The notes under the pieces were generated by a model. The model was not told where the DNA came from, did no database searches, and saw only the letters and a list, made by a program, of their open reading frames with translations. A program made the translations under genes and the position numbers. 64,000 bases of DNA from contig JADJAE010000019.1 in NCBI GenBank assembly GCA_016704445.1, positions 62,001 to 126,000 of the forward strand, written 5' to 3'. The stretch comes from Deltaproteobacteria bacterium (GTDB taxonomy: Bacteria > Myxococcota_A > Polyangia > Polyangiales > Ga0077539). Positions 1 through 8,698 of the stretch are shown here, piece by piece; position 1 is the stretch's first letter; each line of letters begins with the position of its first letter.

Positions 1-2
1 CC

Positions 3-614
3 CACGGCCACGACACCGCCGCCGACGGCCCTCCGGTCAGCGCCTGGACCCTCCTCTGGCGCATCAAGACCTCCTGCTTCGGCACCTTCGCCTACGGCTA
101 CTTCCAGGCCTCGGTGGTGCTCTTCCTCCCGCTCTTTCTCATCGAGTCCAAAGGGATCGCCCGAGAGCAGACCATCCTGGTCCCGGCCTTCTTCGCCGCG
201 GGCATGCTGCTCTTCTCCAACGTCGCAGGGCGCGTGGCCGACGGGGTGGGCCACCTCAAGGTGATGCGCGTGCTCGCGGTCATCGGCGCCGCGACGACCG
301 CCTCGTTCATCCTGCTCGACAGCTTCGCGCTCATGGCCGTCGCGGTCTTCGTCGCGGGCGCCACGCTGGCGTCCATCTCTCCGGTCAGCCTCGCGCTCCA
401 GGGGGTCGTCACCGAGCCATGGAACTACAGCCGCTCCAACGCGATCTACAACGCCTTCTACGCCGCGGGGATGCTGCTCGGCCCTCCGGTGTCGAGCGTG
501 CTCTTCGAGCGCTTCGGCGGTGCCGGGATGCTCGCCCACCTCGCGGGGCTCTGGGTGGCCTTCGCGGTCTTCGGCCTGGTCTTCGCCAAGGACGACCCGA
601 GGGCCTCACGATGA
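3..614 (+). CDS. MFS transporter, C-terminal part (cut by window edge)
   Basis: The reading frame is already open at the first base and runs 203 codons to a TGA, so this is the C-terminal half of a larger protein. It shows about six hydrophobic helices with short basic loops, including a segment with Gly-Arg-Val-Ala-Asp-Gly that resembles the conserved inter-helix loop of major facilitator transporters. The role is inner-membrane transport of a small solute; the substrate cannot be told from this half. The stop overlaps the start of the next gene (ATGA), so the two are probably co-translated. No frameshift is apparent. Confidence 0.7.
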   Translation, partial: HGHDTAADGPPVSAWTLLWRIKTSCFGTFAYGYFQASVVLFLPLFLIESKGIAREQTILVPAFFAAGMLLFSNVAGRVADGVGHLKVMRVLAVIGAATTASFILLDSFALMAVAVFVAGATLASISPVSLALQGVVTEPWNYSRSNAIYNAFYAAGMLLGPPVSSVLFERFGGAGMLAHLAGLWVAFAVFGLVFAKDDPRASR

Positions 615-1528
615 GCGTCTCCCGCGCGGCGCTGCTGCTGCTCGTCCTCGCGACGCTGTCGTGCCGCCCTCCCTCGGCCCCTCGGCCTGAGGACGACCCG
701 CGCTACCTCTGCCGGGTCGACGTGACGCCGCTGCGAGAGGCCCTGCGCGCCGCGGGGGGCGACCCGGCGCGCATCGTCCGCCCCGCCGACCTCGCCGGGC
801 TCACCGCGCTCGCGAGCGGCCGACGCTTCAAGTTCGTGCTCACCGGCGTCGGCGCGCTGGCCGTCGCTCCGATGCCCTCCGATGCGGCGCACAACGAGTA
901 CGTGCACCCGATCCTCGGCGACGGGGCGCCGGTGCGCAGCGCGGGCGGCATCACCGTCACCCACGACCGGGCTCGGGTGTCGCGGGTGGTGCTCGACGCC
1001 GAGAGCCGCTCGTACTGCACCGCCGCGGAGAGCCTCCGGCCGACGGTGCGCGCGCTGCGGGCGATGGGCGTCGAGGCCGGGGCGATCGTCGTCGAGGGGC
1101 GTCCATTCGCCTGCGTGGAGACGGGCGGTCCGCCGAAGCGCTACGGGCCGGTGATGTCGGCCATCGGGCGTCGCTTCGAGACGCTGGGGAGAGCCATCGC
1201 GGCGCGCCGCTGGGAGCTCGCAGACTACGAGCTCGAGGAGCTCACCGAGGACCTCGAAGAACTCCCCCTCGCCGCGCCGCCTCCGTCGGTGCACATCGAC
1301 CTCGCACCCGCCGCGCGGGCCTTTCCGGGCGAGCACATGGCGCCGCTGGCGCGCGCGGTGGAGCGGCGCGATGCAACCGCCGCGACCGCTGCCTTCGGGG
1401 CGGCGGCCGTGGCCTGCAACGGGTGCCACGAGGCGTCGGGCAAGGCCGCGATCATGGTGTCGCCGAGGCCCGGCGAGCTGGTCCCGTGGATCACGCCCGC
1501 GACGGAGGACGGCGGGGTGAGCCCGTGA
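611..1528 (+). CDS. Lipoprotein with a C-terminal CxxCH haem site
   Basis: A 305-residue protein starting at the ATG that overlaps the previous stop by four bases. The N-terminus is a lipoprotein signal: a Leu/Ala-rich core ending in the lipobox Ala-Thr-Leu-Ser-Cys at about residue 17. There is one haem-c motif, CNGCH, near residue 272. The middle is unlike anything I can name; it has a possible substrate-binding region rich in Arg, Gly and Val and few cysteines. It is probably a periplasm-facing, membrane-anchored monohaem protein. The neighbouring transporter and the cytochrome-rich operon downstream suggest a redox role, but this is inference. The start is well supported by the signal peptide and the translational coupling. 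Confidence 0.65.
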   Translation: MSVSRAALLLLVLATLSCRPPSAPRPEDDPRYLCRVDVTPLREALRAAGGDPARIVRPADLAGLTALASGRRFKFVLTGVGALAVAPMPSDAAHNEYVHPILGDGAPVRSAGGITVTHDRARVSRVVLDAESRSYCTAAESLRPTVRALRAMGVEAGAIVVEGRPFACVETGGPPKRYGPVMSAIGRRFETLGRAIAARRWELADYELEELTEDLEELPLAAPPPSVHIDLAPAARAFPGEHMAPLARAVERRDATAATAAFGAAAVACNGCHEASGKAAIMVSPRPGELVPWITPATEDGGVSP

Positions 1529-1592
1529 GCGGCGAGCGGGAGGCAGTCAGCGACCGCTTCCCCGGTACGAGCGCGAGGCCGACAGCGAGGAG

Positions 1593-2008
1593 TCCCCGGT
1601 ACGACCGAGAGGCTGTCAGCGAGGAGTCCGACGGTACGACCGAGAGGCCGTCAGTAACCCGAGCCAGACCCCAGCCCGTAAGGGCGGGGAAGAGACCGAC
1701 CACGTCAGCCCAGTGCGGCCTCGCCCGGAGGGGAGCGACCGACCACGTCAGCCCAGTGCGTCTTCGTCGCGACGAGCGATGTCATCGAGTGGGGAACCGA
1801 CGAAGAACGGTTCTCGGATCCGGAGCCCGTCGCCAACGGGCCGCACTGGGCTGACGTGGTCGGTCTCTGCCCTCCGGGCGAGGCCGCACTGGGCTGACGT
1901 GGTCGGTCTCTTCCCCGCCCTTACGGGCTGGGGTCTGGCTCGGGTTACTGACGGCCTCTCGGTCGTACCGTCGGACTCCTCGCTGACGGCCTCGCGGTCG
2001 TACCGGGG
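1593..2008. repeat. Long imperfect inverted repeat with internal direct repeats
   Basis: The left arm (about 1593-1760) and right arm (about 1842-2008) are near-perfect reverse complements of roughly 167 bases, separated by about 80 bases. Each arm also holds direct repeats: two copies of a block containing gaccacgtcagcccagtgcg, and two or three copies of a block containing ggtacgaccgagaggc followed by gtcagcgaggagtc. No convincing gene lies here. It sits between the convergent ends of the haem lipoprotein gene and the nitrate operon, where a strong transcript-ending hairpin would fit. It could also be a dispersed repeat element or an assembly fold-back. Confidence 0.85.
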
Positions 2009-2018
2009 ATATCCTCCC

Positions 2019-2312
2019 CTACGCCGCGATGCGCACCACGCGGTAGCCGCTCGCGGTGCGTAGCAGCGTGTCCGTCCACGATTGCCCCCTGTGGACGTAG
2101 CGCACCTGCACCGCCCGGACGCGGCCCTGCTTCAGCATCGAGAGCGCGTCCGAGAGCGCGACGTCGCCGCCCTCGGCGAGCACCTCCGCGCCGCCCTTGA
2201 GCAGCACCGAGAGCACCTGCGCCTCCATGGCGATGTCGTTGAAGAGCGCGTCGAGCCTCGCCTCGTCGAGGATCGACTCGTGAAGATCAGGAAACTCGAT
2301 GGGTTCGTTCAC
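2019..2312 (-). CDS. Small conserved-looking protein at the end of the nap operon
   Basis: A 97-residue protein read from a GTG at 2312, 16 bases after the stop of the NapB-like gene. A longer frame upstream would overlap the cytochrome gene and is biased like a shadow frame, so I use the GTG. The protein is soluble, has no cysteines or membrane segment, and ends in a basic beta-like stretch (Val-Gln-Val-Arg-Tyr-Val). I do not recognise the family. Its position as the last gene of the nitrate reductase operon suggests an accessory or maturation role, which is inference only. Confidence 0.5.
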   Translation of the reverse strand: MNEPIEFPDLHESILDEARLDALFNDIAMEAQVLSVLLKGGAEVLAEGGDVALSDALSMLKQGRVRAVQVRYVHRGQSWTDTLLRTASGYRVVRIAA

Positions 2313-2328
2313 GCGGAGGGGTGTCCTG

Positions 2329-3090
2329 TCAGCGGAGGGCGAGCGGCGGGGGAGTGCCCGCGTAGGTCGGGCGCTGGTTGAGCTCCGCCGAGGGCGCGTG
2401 GCACTGGGTGCAGCTCTGGCGCCACGGGTGGCTGGTGCGCAGGCCGAGCGCGAGCGGGCCGTGGCAGCTCCCGCAGTTGGAGCGCATGTTCGTGGCATGG
2501 GGGATGGTGGGCGGCGCTCCGACCCACGCGCGCTCTCCCCGCAGCGGGGGCGTGAGCCCGGCGAAGCTGTTGTCCTCGAAGGGGATCACCCCGTCGGGCG
2601 TCGCGCCCGGGATCGGGTCGACGGAGACCACGTGGCACTGCACGCAGGAGACGTGGGTCTCGTGGCAGATGGCGGGCGCGACCTGGGCGCCCACGCGGAG
2701 CCCCTCGCCGTGGCAGGTCATGCAGTTGGGGAAGTCCTGCTGGCGGATGGGGTGCGGGATCGTCGGCGGCGCCCCGTCGTACGCGCGCCGCTGCGTGCGG
2801 GCGGCGAGCGCGGCGGACCATCGCTCGTCGGAGACCACGGGCGAGGGGTCGGTGATCGCGGGTCGGTCGGCGCCCATCGCGCGGAGGTTGCCCGGGTGGC
2901 GCAGCCGGTTGTCGTGGTGGCGCTCTCGCTCCGCCGCGTAGGTGGGGACGAGCGGGGCGGCCGAGGTCGACGGCTCGGGCCGGGCGTAGCGGCGCGCCGT
3001 CGGCACCGAGCGCCAGCTCGTGGCGAGGCCCATGAGGGCGACGCCGACAGCGCCTGCGGCGATGACGTGGAAGAGCCGCGCCGAGCTCAT
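2329..3090 (-). CDS. napB: NapB-like periplasmic cytochrome c with four haem motifs
   Basis: 253 residues from the ATG that overlaps the napA stop (ATGA). An N-terminal hydrophobic stretch acts as a signal or anchor. There are four haem-c motifs in order: CMTCH, CVQCH, CGSCH and CTQCH. The region around the first two (a Pro-Pro-Thr-Ile-Pro-His-Pro-Ile block, then the haem, then a Cys-Val-Gln-Cys-His-Val block) matches NapB, the small electron-transfer subunit of periplasmic nitrate reductase. Standard NapB has only two haems, and the second half here repeats the block with Pro-Pro-Thr-Ile-Pro-His, so it looks like a duplicated NapB domain. It should pass electrons to NapA in the periplasm. 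Confidence 0.75.
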   Translation of the reverse strand: MSSARLFHVIAAGAVGVALMGLATSWRSVPTARRYARPEPSTSAAPLVPTYAAERERHHDNRLRHPGNLRAMGADRPAITDPSPVVSDERWSAALAARTQRRAYDGAPPTIPHPIRQQDFPNCMTCHGEGLRVGAQVAPAICHETHVSCVQCHVVSVDPIPGATPDGVIPFEDNSFAGLTPPLRGERAWVGAPPTIPHATNMRSNCGSCHGPLALGLRTSHPWRQSCTQCHAPSAELNQRPTYAGTPPPLALR

Positions 3091-5510
3091 CGCCGCGTCC
3101 CGGCGGGAACGATACGCACCGCGCACTTCTTGTAGTCGGGCTGCTTCGAGATGGGGTCGTGCGCGTCGAGCGTGAGCTGGTTGATGAGCAGCCGCTCGTC
3201 GAACCAGGGCACGAAGACGGTGCCCGGAGGCGGCGAGGCGCGGCCGTCGATCCAGGCGGGCAGCGAGAGGCGCCCGCGGCGGCTCTCCCGGGGGACGGTG
3301 TCGCCGTCACGGATGCCGAGGCGCTCGGCGTCCTCGCGGTTCACCTCGACGTAGGCGTTGGGCATCGCGCGTCGGAGCTGCGGCACGCGCATGGTCATCG
3401 AGCCGGAGTGCCAGTGCTCCAGCACGCGGCCGGTGCAGAGCCAGAAGGGGTACTGCGCGTCGGGCATCTCCGGCGGGTTCTCGTGCTCGTGAAACCACAG
3501 GCTCGCCCGGTCGTCGTGGGTGACCGAGTGATAGAACTGGATGCGCTTGCCCGCCTCGACGTTGGGGTCCTCGCCCTCGATGAAGCGGTAGCGGGTCTCG
3601 CGCCACGAGCCGTCGGGCTGCTCGATCACGGGCCAGCGCATCCCGCGGTGGCTCACGTACTGCTCGTAGGGGGCGAGGTTCTTGTGCTTGAAGCGAGAGA
3701 AGCGCCGGTACTCCTCGAAGAGCTGCGCGTCGACGTTCACCTCATGGAAGCGTGGGTACTCCCACGAGGGCACGTTCGCACCCGCGGCGTTGCGGAAGCG
3801 GAAGATGAACTCGCCGTCCTTGTCGCGCATCCCGGGGTGGCCGAGGTCGAAGAGGCGGCGCGCGACGGCGACGGTCTGCCACACGTCCGCGCGGGCCTCC
3901 CCGGGGGGATCGACCATCTTGAACCACTGCTGCGTGCGGCGCTCGGAGTTGCCCGTCATGCCGTTCTTCTCGACCCACATCGCCGACGGCAGGATCAGGT
4001 CGGCCTGGCGCGTGGTGGCCGTCGGGTACACGTCCGACACGATCAGGAACTTGTCCGCCATGGTGCGCGACGGGTCGAACAGCTCCGCGAGGTTGGGCAG
4101 CGACTGCCCGGGGTTGGTCACCTGCACCCAGATGGTGTCGATGTCCCCGCCCTGCGCCGTGGCGGTGCTGAACTTCTTCCACATCTGCACCGTGTGGTAG
4201 CCGGGCGTGGCGTTGATGCGCCCGGCAGGGAGGTTCCAGATCTCCTCGGCCTTGTGGCGGTGGTCGGCGTTGGCGACCAGCAGTCCGCCCGGGAGCAGGT
4301 GCGCGATGGTCCCGACCTCCCTCGCGGTTCCGCAGGCCGAGGGCTGCCCGGTGAGGCTCTGCGGCCCGTCGCCCGGCCGGCCGAAGTGCCCGGAGAGCAT
4401 GTGCACGGCGTGGATGAGCCGGTTCATGGCGGTGCCGCGCGTGTGCTGGTTGACGCCCATGCACCAGAGCGAGAGCACCTTCAGGTTGCGGTCGGCGAAG
4501 AAGCCCGCGAGCCGTCGCACCTCCGCCGCGGGCACGCCGGAGAGCGTCTCGACATACTCCGGGGTGTATCGCGCGATGCGCCGTCGGTACTCCTCGAAGG
4601 TCATCGCCTGGCCGTTGAGGTCGGGGCGCTCGGAGTCCTTGCGGAAGTTCACGTAGCGCTCGACGAAGGCGCGGTCCCAGGTGTTGTTGGCGATGAGCAG
4701 GTGGGCGATGCCGTTGGCGAGCGCGAGGTCGCCGTGGGGCTTGAACACCATCACGTGGTCGGCGAAGGCCGAGGTGCGGGTGCGCCGGGTGGTGAGGTCG
4801 ACGAGGGTGACGCGCTCACCGCGCGAGCGCCGGTCCATCAGGCGCGAGAAGAGCACCGGGTGCATCTCGGCCATGTTGTTGCCCCAGAGGATCACCACGT
4901 CGGTGTGCTCGAGGTCGTCGAAGCAGTTGTAGGGCTCGTCGACGCCGAAGGTGCTGGTGTACCCGGTCACCGCGGAGGCCATGCAGAGCCGGGCGTTGGG
5001 GTCGATGTGGTTGCTCCCGAGGCCCCCCTTCATGAACTTCTGCGCCGCGTAGCCCTCGGGGATGGTCCACTGACCGCTGCCGTAGAACGCGAACCCGCGG
5101 GGCTTCGCGATCACCCGTCGGGCGATGATGTCCACGGCCTCCTCCCAGGAGATCGGGACGTGCCGGCCGTTGCGCTTGAGCATCGGCCGGGTGAGCCGGT
5201 CGGAGCCGTAGAGCGCGAGGCCGACGTGGTAGCCCTTCACGCACAGCAGGCCGCGGTTGACGGGCGCGAGCTGGTCGCCCGCGATGGTGACCACGCGCCC
5301 TCCGCGGACGCCCGCCTGCACGGTGCACCCGGTGCCGCAGAAGCGGCATGGGGCCTTCCCCCAGGTGACGTCGCCCACGCGGGCGGCCAGGGCCGGGTCG
5401 ACCGCCTGCGTGGCGGGCGGCGCCCGGCGACCTGCGCGAGCACGCGGCGGCCGGCGACCGCGGTGGCCGTCGCCAGCGCGCTGGCCTTGAGGAAATCCCC
5501 TGCGTTCCAT
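3087..5510 (-). CDS. napA: Periplasmic nitrate reductase catalytic subunit NapA (Tat signal frameshifted)
   Basis: About 807 residues, the usual NapA length. It carries a [4Fe-4S] site with Cys55, Cys58, Cys62 and Cys90, and the molybdenum-ligand cysteine in the block Asn-Ala-Arg-Leu-Cys-Met-Ala-Ser (Cys176), which is typical of NapA rather than formate dehydrogenases using Sec. The enzyme reduces nitrate to nitrite with a Mo-bis-MGD centre. The start ATG at 5510 reads Met-Glu-Arg-Arg and then goes out of frame at the run of four C at 5497-5500 (G on the coding strand). Dropping one base restores [13 protein letters not shown], a classic twin-arginine signal. A second compensating shift near 5410-5440 returns to the mature frame. 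I read both as sequence errors. The stop overlaps napB. Confidence 0.9.
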   Translation of the reverse strand: MERRGFPQGQRAGDGHRGRRPPRARAGRRAPPATQAVDPALAARVGDVTWGKAPCRFCGTGCTVQAGVRGGRVVTIAGDQLAPVNRGLLCVKGYHVGLALYGSDRLTRPMLKRNGRHVPISWEEAVDIIARRVIAKPRGFAFYGSGQWTIPEGYAAQKFMKGGLGSNHIDPNARLCMASAVTGYTSTFGVDEPYNCFDDLEHTDVVILWGNNMAEMHPVLFSRLMDRRSRGERVTLVDLTTRRTRTSAFADHVMVFKPHGDLALANGIAHLLIANNTWDRAFVERYVNFRKDSERPDLNGQAMTFEEYRRRIARYTPEYVETLSGVPAAEVRRLAGFFADRNLKVLSLWCMGVNQHTRGTAMNRLIHAVHMLSGHFGRPGDGPQSLTGQPSACGTAREVGTIAHLLPGGLLVANADHRHKAEEIWNLPAGRINATPGYHTVQMWKKFSTATAQGGDIDTIWVQVTNPGQSLPNLAELFDPSRTMADKFLIVSDVYPTATTRQADLILPSAMWVEKNGMTGNSERRTQQWFKMVDPPGEARADVWQTVAVARRLFDLGHPGMRDKDGEFIFRFRNAAGANVPSWEYPRFHEVNVDAQLFEEYRRFSRFKHKNLAPYEQYVSHRGMRWPVIEQPDGSWRETRYRFIEGEDPNVEAGKRIQFYHSVTHDDRASLWFHEHENPPEMPDAQYPFWLCTGRVLEHWHSGSMTMRVPQLRRAMPNAYVEVNREDAERLGIRDGDTVPRESRRGRLSLPAWIDGRASPPPGTVFVPWFDERLLINQLTLDAHDPISKQPDYKKCAVRIVPAGTRR

Positions 5511-5798
5511 CCGACCCTCTCGTCCGCGACGCTGGCGGCAGCTCGTCGGAGCTGAACTCCCGACGTCGGAGAAGTCATCGAAGGCCAGGTCGACGAGCAG
5601 CACGCCAGGCGTGCGGGCGACGTCGTTCATCAGGTCCTGCTCCTCGAGCACGGAGTCGGTGGCGAGCACCACCGGGAGGCGCCCGCCCCGCTGCATCTCG
5701 CCGAGGGTGATGCGCGCGTCCGACGCGAGCGCCGCGCAGGCCTCATCGCGCACCAGGTCGAGCTCCGTGAGCGTAACCACCAGGCCAGCGACGGGCAT
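5511..5798 (-). CDS. napD: NapD-like Tat chaperone for NapA
   Basis: A small protein starting at the ATG that overlaps the upstream NrfD-like stop (TGATG). It has the NapD pattern: a beta-strand start, a Glu-Gln-Asp-Leu-Met helix and a Leu-Val-Asp-Leu-Ala-Phe-Asp-Asp strand near the end. NapD binds the Tat signal of NapA and holds it until the molybdenum cofactor is inserted; it acts in the cytoplasm. As read, the frame has no stop before the NapA start, so NapD and NapA appear fused. Given the frameshift in the NapA signal just downstream, the missing stop is probably another indel, and the end given here is approximate. Confidence 0.7.
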
Positions 5799-7069
5799 CA
5801 CGCCACCTCCTTCTCTTCGACGGCGAGGTCGGCTTGCGCCCCTGGCGCGCGGAGCTCGCCGGTCATCGCCTGCAGGCCCACCTTGAGGGCCACGGTGAAC
5901 ACCATCAGCCCGAGCGCCCACACCCCCGCGGTGACCTTCCACTCCGCGATCGAGGGCGCGTAGGGCACCAGCTCGTGCAGCGTGCTCGGCACGAAGCCCG
6001 GCACGATGAGCCCCATGCCCTTCTCGATCCAGACGGCGGCGAAGATGGCGACGAGGGCGGCGTTGGTCACCACCCGGCGCTCCCTCAGCGATGGGGTGAG
6101 GAGCACCGCCACGGCGCCGAGGTTGAGGGTGATGGAGGTCCACATCCAGGGCACGAGCTCGTGGTGGCCGTGCATGCCGAGCCAGAGGTAGCGCACCGCG
6201 GCGGCGTGGTGGCCGCCCGTGTAGAAGTGCGTGAAGAGCTCGGCAGCGAGCATGAAGAGGTTCACCAGCGCGGCCACGCGGAGGATGTCGAGCAGCCGGC
6301 GGATGGCCCCCTCGGGGACCTTGAAGGCCGTGAAGCGCCGCACGAGCTGCAGCGAGAGGATGATGAAGGCCGGGCCCGTCACGAAGGCCGAGGCGAGGAA
6401 GCGCGGGGCGAGGAGGGCGCTGTTCCAGAAGGGGCGACCGCCGAGGCCCGAGTAGAGGAAGGCCGTCACCGTGTGGATGGAGATGGCCCAGATGATCGAG
6501 AGGAAGACGAAGGGGAGGTACCAGCGGGGATCGGGGCGCTCGCCGCGGTAGCGCGTGTAGACGAGGTACCCGCAGACGTGGAGGTTGATCGCGAGGTAGC
6601 CGTTGAGCACGATCACGTCCCACGTGAGCATCGACACCGGCCAGTGAAACTTCCCCAGCCCCGGGATCATGTGCCAGAAGCGGTCGGGTCGGCCGAGGTC
6701 GACCACCACGAAGCCGAGGGCCATCACGATGGCGGCCACGGAGAGCAGCTCTCCGATGATGACCACGTCGTGCATGTCCTCGTCGTGATAGAGGTACGCG
6801 GGGATCACCATCATCACGCCGCCCGCCGCGAGGCCGACGGCGAAGGTGAAGTTGGCGATGTAGAGCCCCCAGGAGACGTGGTCGCTCATCGCGGTGACGG
6901 CCATGCCGCGCGCGACCTGCCAGGCCCAGGTGTTGGCGCCCACGAGCGCGATCGCCGTGAGCACGAACATCCACGCGTAGAAGCGCCAGGTGCCGTCGGT
7001 GGCCCGGTCGAGCACCTTCAGCAGGAACCGGGGGTAGCTCAGATGATGGGGGACGCCGCTGTGTGCCAT
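5798..7069 (-). CDS. NrfD/PsrC-like membrane quinol oxidoreductase subunit
   Basis: A 423-residue integral membrane protein with nine to ten hydrophobic helices, starting at ATG 7069. It belongs to the NrfD/PsrC/HybB group: polytopic subunits that take electrons from quinol and pass them to a partner iron-sulphur protein. It lies 12 bases after the iron-sulphur gene and overlaps napD by one base. This pairing suggests that NapA is fed by an NrfCD-type module instead of the usual NapC or NapGH. A short acidic tail faces one side of the membrane. No frameshift is visible. Confidence 0.8.
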   Translation of the reverse strand: MAHSGVPHHLSYPRFLLKVLDRATDGTWRFYAWMFVLTAIALVGANTWAWQVARGMAVTAMSDHVSWGLYIANFTFAVGLAAGGVMMVIPAYLYHDEDMHDVVIIGELLSVAAIVMALGFVVVDLGRPDRFWHMIPGLGKFHWPVSMLTWDVIVLNGYLAINLHVCGYLVYTRYRGERPDPRWYLPFVFLSIIWAISIHTVTAFLYSGLGGRPFWNSALLAPRFLASAFVTGPAFIILSLQLVRRFTAFKVPEGAIRRLLDILRVAALVNLFMLAAELFTHFYTGGHHAAAVRYLWLGMHGHHELVPWMWTSITLNLGAVAVLLTPSLRERRVVTNAALVAIFAAVWIEKGMGLIVPGFVPSTLHELVPYAPSIAEWKVTAGVWALGLMVFTVALKVGLQAMTGELRAPGAQADLAVEEKEVA

Positions 7070-7081
7070 TCGTCGCTCCCT

Positions 7082-7987
7082 CTAAACGTCGAAGAAGTAG
7101 AAGAAGCGCGGGCGCGTCCCGAGCTCCTCTTTCAATACGAAGACCCGCTTGTTCTCGAGCACCCAGCGGATGTCCGAGTTGGGGTCGAGCACGTTGCCGA
7201 AGACGCGCGCCCCGGTCGGGCAGGCCTCGAGGCAGGCCGGGAGCCTGCCCTCTCGGGTGCGGTGAAGGCAGAAGGTGCACTTCTCCACCACGCCCTGCGG
7301 ACGGATGCGGTTGGAGAGGTACGACTGGTCGGGGTTGATCTCCGCCGCGGGGATCTCCGGCTTGTGCCAGTTGAAGCGCCGCGCGTGGTACGGGCACGCG
7401 GCCTCGCAGTAGCGGCAGCCGATGCACCAGTTGTAGTCGACCACCACGATGCCGTCGGGCTCCTGCCAGGTGGCCTCCACCGGGCAGACCTTGGTGCACG
7501 GCGGGTTCTCACACTGCTGGCACTGCACCGGCATGTAGAACTTCCCCTCGGCGGGCACCGTGTGGTCGTAGCCGACGTTGCCCTGCTCCATGTCCATCGA
7601 GCCGGAGGTCATCTCCAGCACGCGGATGTACGACTGGTGCGTCGGGCGGTCGTGGTTGTTCTCGACGTGGCAGGCGTCCACGCAGCGGCGGCAGCCGATG
7701 CACACCGAGAGGTTGAGCGCGTAGGCGAACTGCACGCCCTCGGTCGGGCGCACGTCGCGGATGGTCACCTCGCGCCCGTAGCGCTGCTGGGTCTCGTCCT
7801 CGAGACGCCGGAGCACGGCGTTCATCTCGTCGCGCGACAGCTCGCGGTAGTGCTTCTGCAGGAAGTCACCGACGCTGGTGATGTTGTCGAGCTCGCGCAG
7901 GGGGGAGAGCGCTCGCTCGAAGGCGACGGCGCCGAGGGTGGCCCCGAGCACCTTCAGCGCGACGCGGCGCGTGGGCTTTTCATCCAT
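7082..7987 (-). CDS. NrfC/DsrO-like protein with four [4Fe-4S] sites
   Basis: 301 residues from ATG 7987. The N-terminus has Thr-Arg-Arg-Val-Ala-Leu-Lys then a hydrophobic stretch, which resembles a twin-arginine signal. Four ferredoxin-type cysteine groups follow: [16 protein letters not shown] with [21 protein letters not shown], and CTFC with CLEACP. This is the arrangement of NrfC, PsrB and DsrO subunits. It should carry electrons between the NrfD-like subunit and a cytochrome at the periplasmic face. Its start overlaps the end of the upstream cytochrome gene by eight bases, so the genes are co-translated. Confidence 0.82.
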   Translation of the reverse strand: MDEKPTRRVALKVLGATLGAVAFERALSPLRELDNITSVGDFLQKHYRELSRDEMNAVLRRLEDETQQRYGREVTIRDVRPTEGVQFAYALNLSVCIGCRRCVDACHVENNHDRPTHQSYIRVLEMTSGSMDMEQGNVGYDHTVPAEGKFYMPVQCQQCENPPCTKVCPVEATWQEPDGIVVVDYNWCIGCRYCEAACPYHARRFNWHKPEIPAAEINPDQSYLSNRIRPQGVVEKCTFCLHRTREGRLPACLEACPTGARVFGNVLDPNSDIRWVLENKRVFVLKEELGTRPRFFYFFDV

Positions 7988-8597
7988 GATCGGCACTCCT
8001 GCGCGGCGCATCGGGCGGCGGCGGCATCGGACGGAAGCGGGGGAAGGCCGGGGCGTGCGGGTCGTGGCAGTCGACGCAGTGGTTGCGCAGCCGCGGGCCC
8101 CGGGTGAGGTCCCAGTGGCCGTTCATCCCGCCGTGCGCGCCGTGGAGCCAGTCGCGGTGCTGCGTGCCGTGGCACTGCGCGCAGAGCCGCAGCGCGTCGG
8201 TCATCGGGATCGAGTCGCCGGACGCGAGCCGCAGCCGGTCGTAGCGCTCCGGGTCGTGGCAGGAGCGGCACTCGTTGCTGCCGTGCTCGAAGCGCAGCCC
8301 CGAGTGCGGCCCGCCGAGGGTGCGCGCGCTGGTGGGCAGCTCGGGCGGCGGCCGCAGCACCTCGTGGCAGGTGCCGCAGGAGACCTCCACGGGCTGCCCC
8401 TGCGGCGTCTGCTCGGTGCCTACGATGCCCGAGAGCGAGGCGGGGCGATGCACCGTGATCGCGTGACGCGAGCCGTCCCCAGCGGGGACGTCCGCGAAGC
8501 GGCGAGAGCGGTCGGCGTACGCGGCAGGGTCTTCACAGGCGACCGGGAGCATCGCGAGAAGGAGCGCCGGGACCAGGCTTCGAGGCCGGGGAGGTGG
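7980..8597 (-). CDS. Tetrahaem cytochrome c lipoprotein, first gene of the nap operon
   Basis: The frame is open to an ATG at 8642, but that start lies inside a palindromic box, and the codons between are proline-rich. I use the GTG at 8597, which puts a clean lipoprotein signal (Leu-Val-Pro-Ala-Leu-Leu-Leu core, lipobox Leu-Pro-Val-Ala-Cys) near the N-terminus. Four haem motifs follow: CGTCH, CRSCH, CAQCH and CVDCH. It is likely anchored in a membrane and links the NrfCD-like module to NapB and NapA. The family resembles small multihaem cytochromes in respiratory operons; I cannot name it more closely. Confidence 0.7.
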   Translation of the reverse strand, partial: PPPRPRSLVPALLLAMLPVACEDPAAYADRSRRFADVPAGDGSRHAITVHRPASLSGIVGTEQTPQGQPVEVSCGTCHEVLRPPPELPTSARTLGGPHSGLRFEHGSNECRSCHDPERYDRLRLASGDSIPMTDALRLCAQCHGTQHRDWLHGAHGGMNGHWDLTRGPRLRNHCVDCHDPHAPAFPRFRPMPPPPDAPRRSADHG

Positions 8598-8635
8598 CAC
8601 AGGCGGGAATAGAAGGCCTGGGGGGGGGCGGGGGA

Positions 8636-8649
8636 ATGACATTTGTCAA
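8636..8649 (-). promoter_or_regulatory. FNR/DNR-like palindrome ahead of the nap operon
   Basis: On the minus strand the sequence reads TTGACAAATGTCAT, an almost perfect inverted repeat (TGACA, two bases, TGTCA) matching the general form of FNR/CRP-family anaerobic boxes (TTGA-N6-TCAA). It lies about 40 bases before the proposed GTG start of the operon. That fits oxygen or nitric-oxide control of nitrate respiration. It also includes TTGACA, so a -35 element is an alternative reading. Confidence 0.45.
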
Positions 8650-8698
8650 TTCACCTCACATGGGTGCGAGCGGTCTGGGGACTCGAAACGCGGGGAGA

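Noticed and set aside
1593..2008. Insertion sequence with terminal inverted repeats
   Set aside because: The space between the arms is only about 80 bases and has no transposase.
3159..5555. A 798-codon open frame on the plus strand opposite napA
   Set aside because: Shadow of the napA codon pattern; no start signal or recognisable domain.
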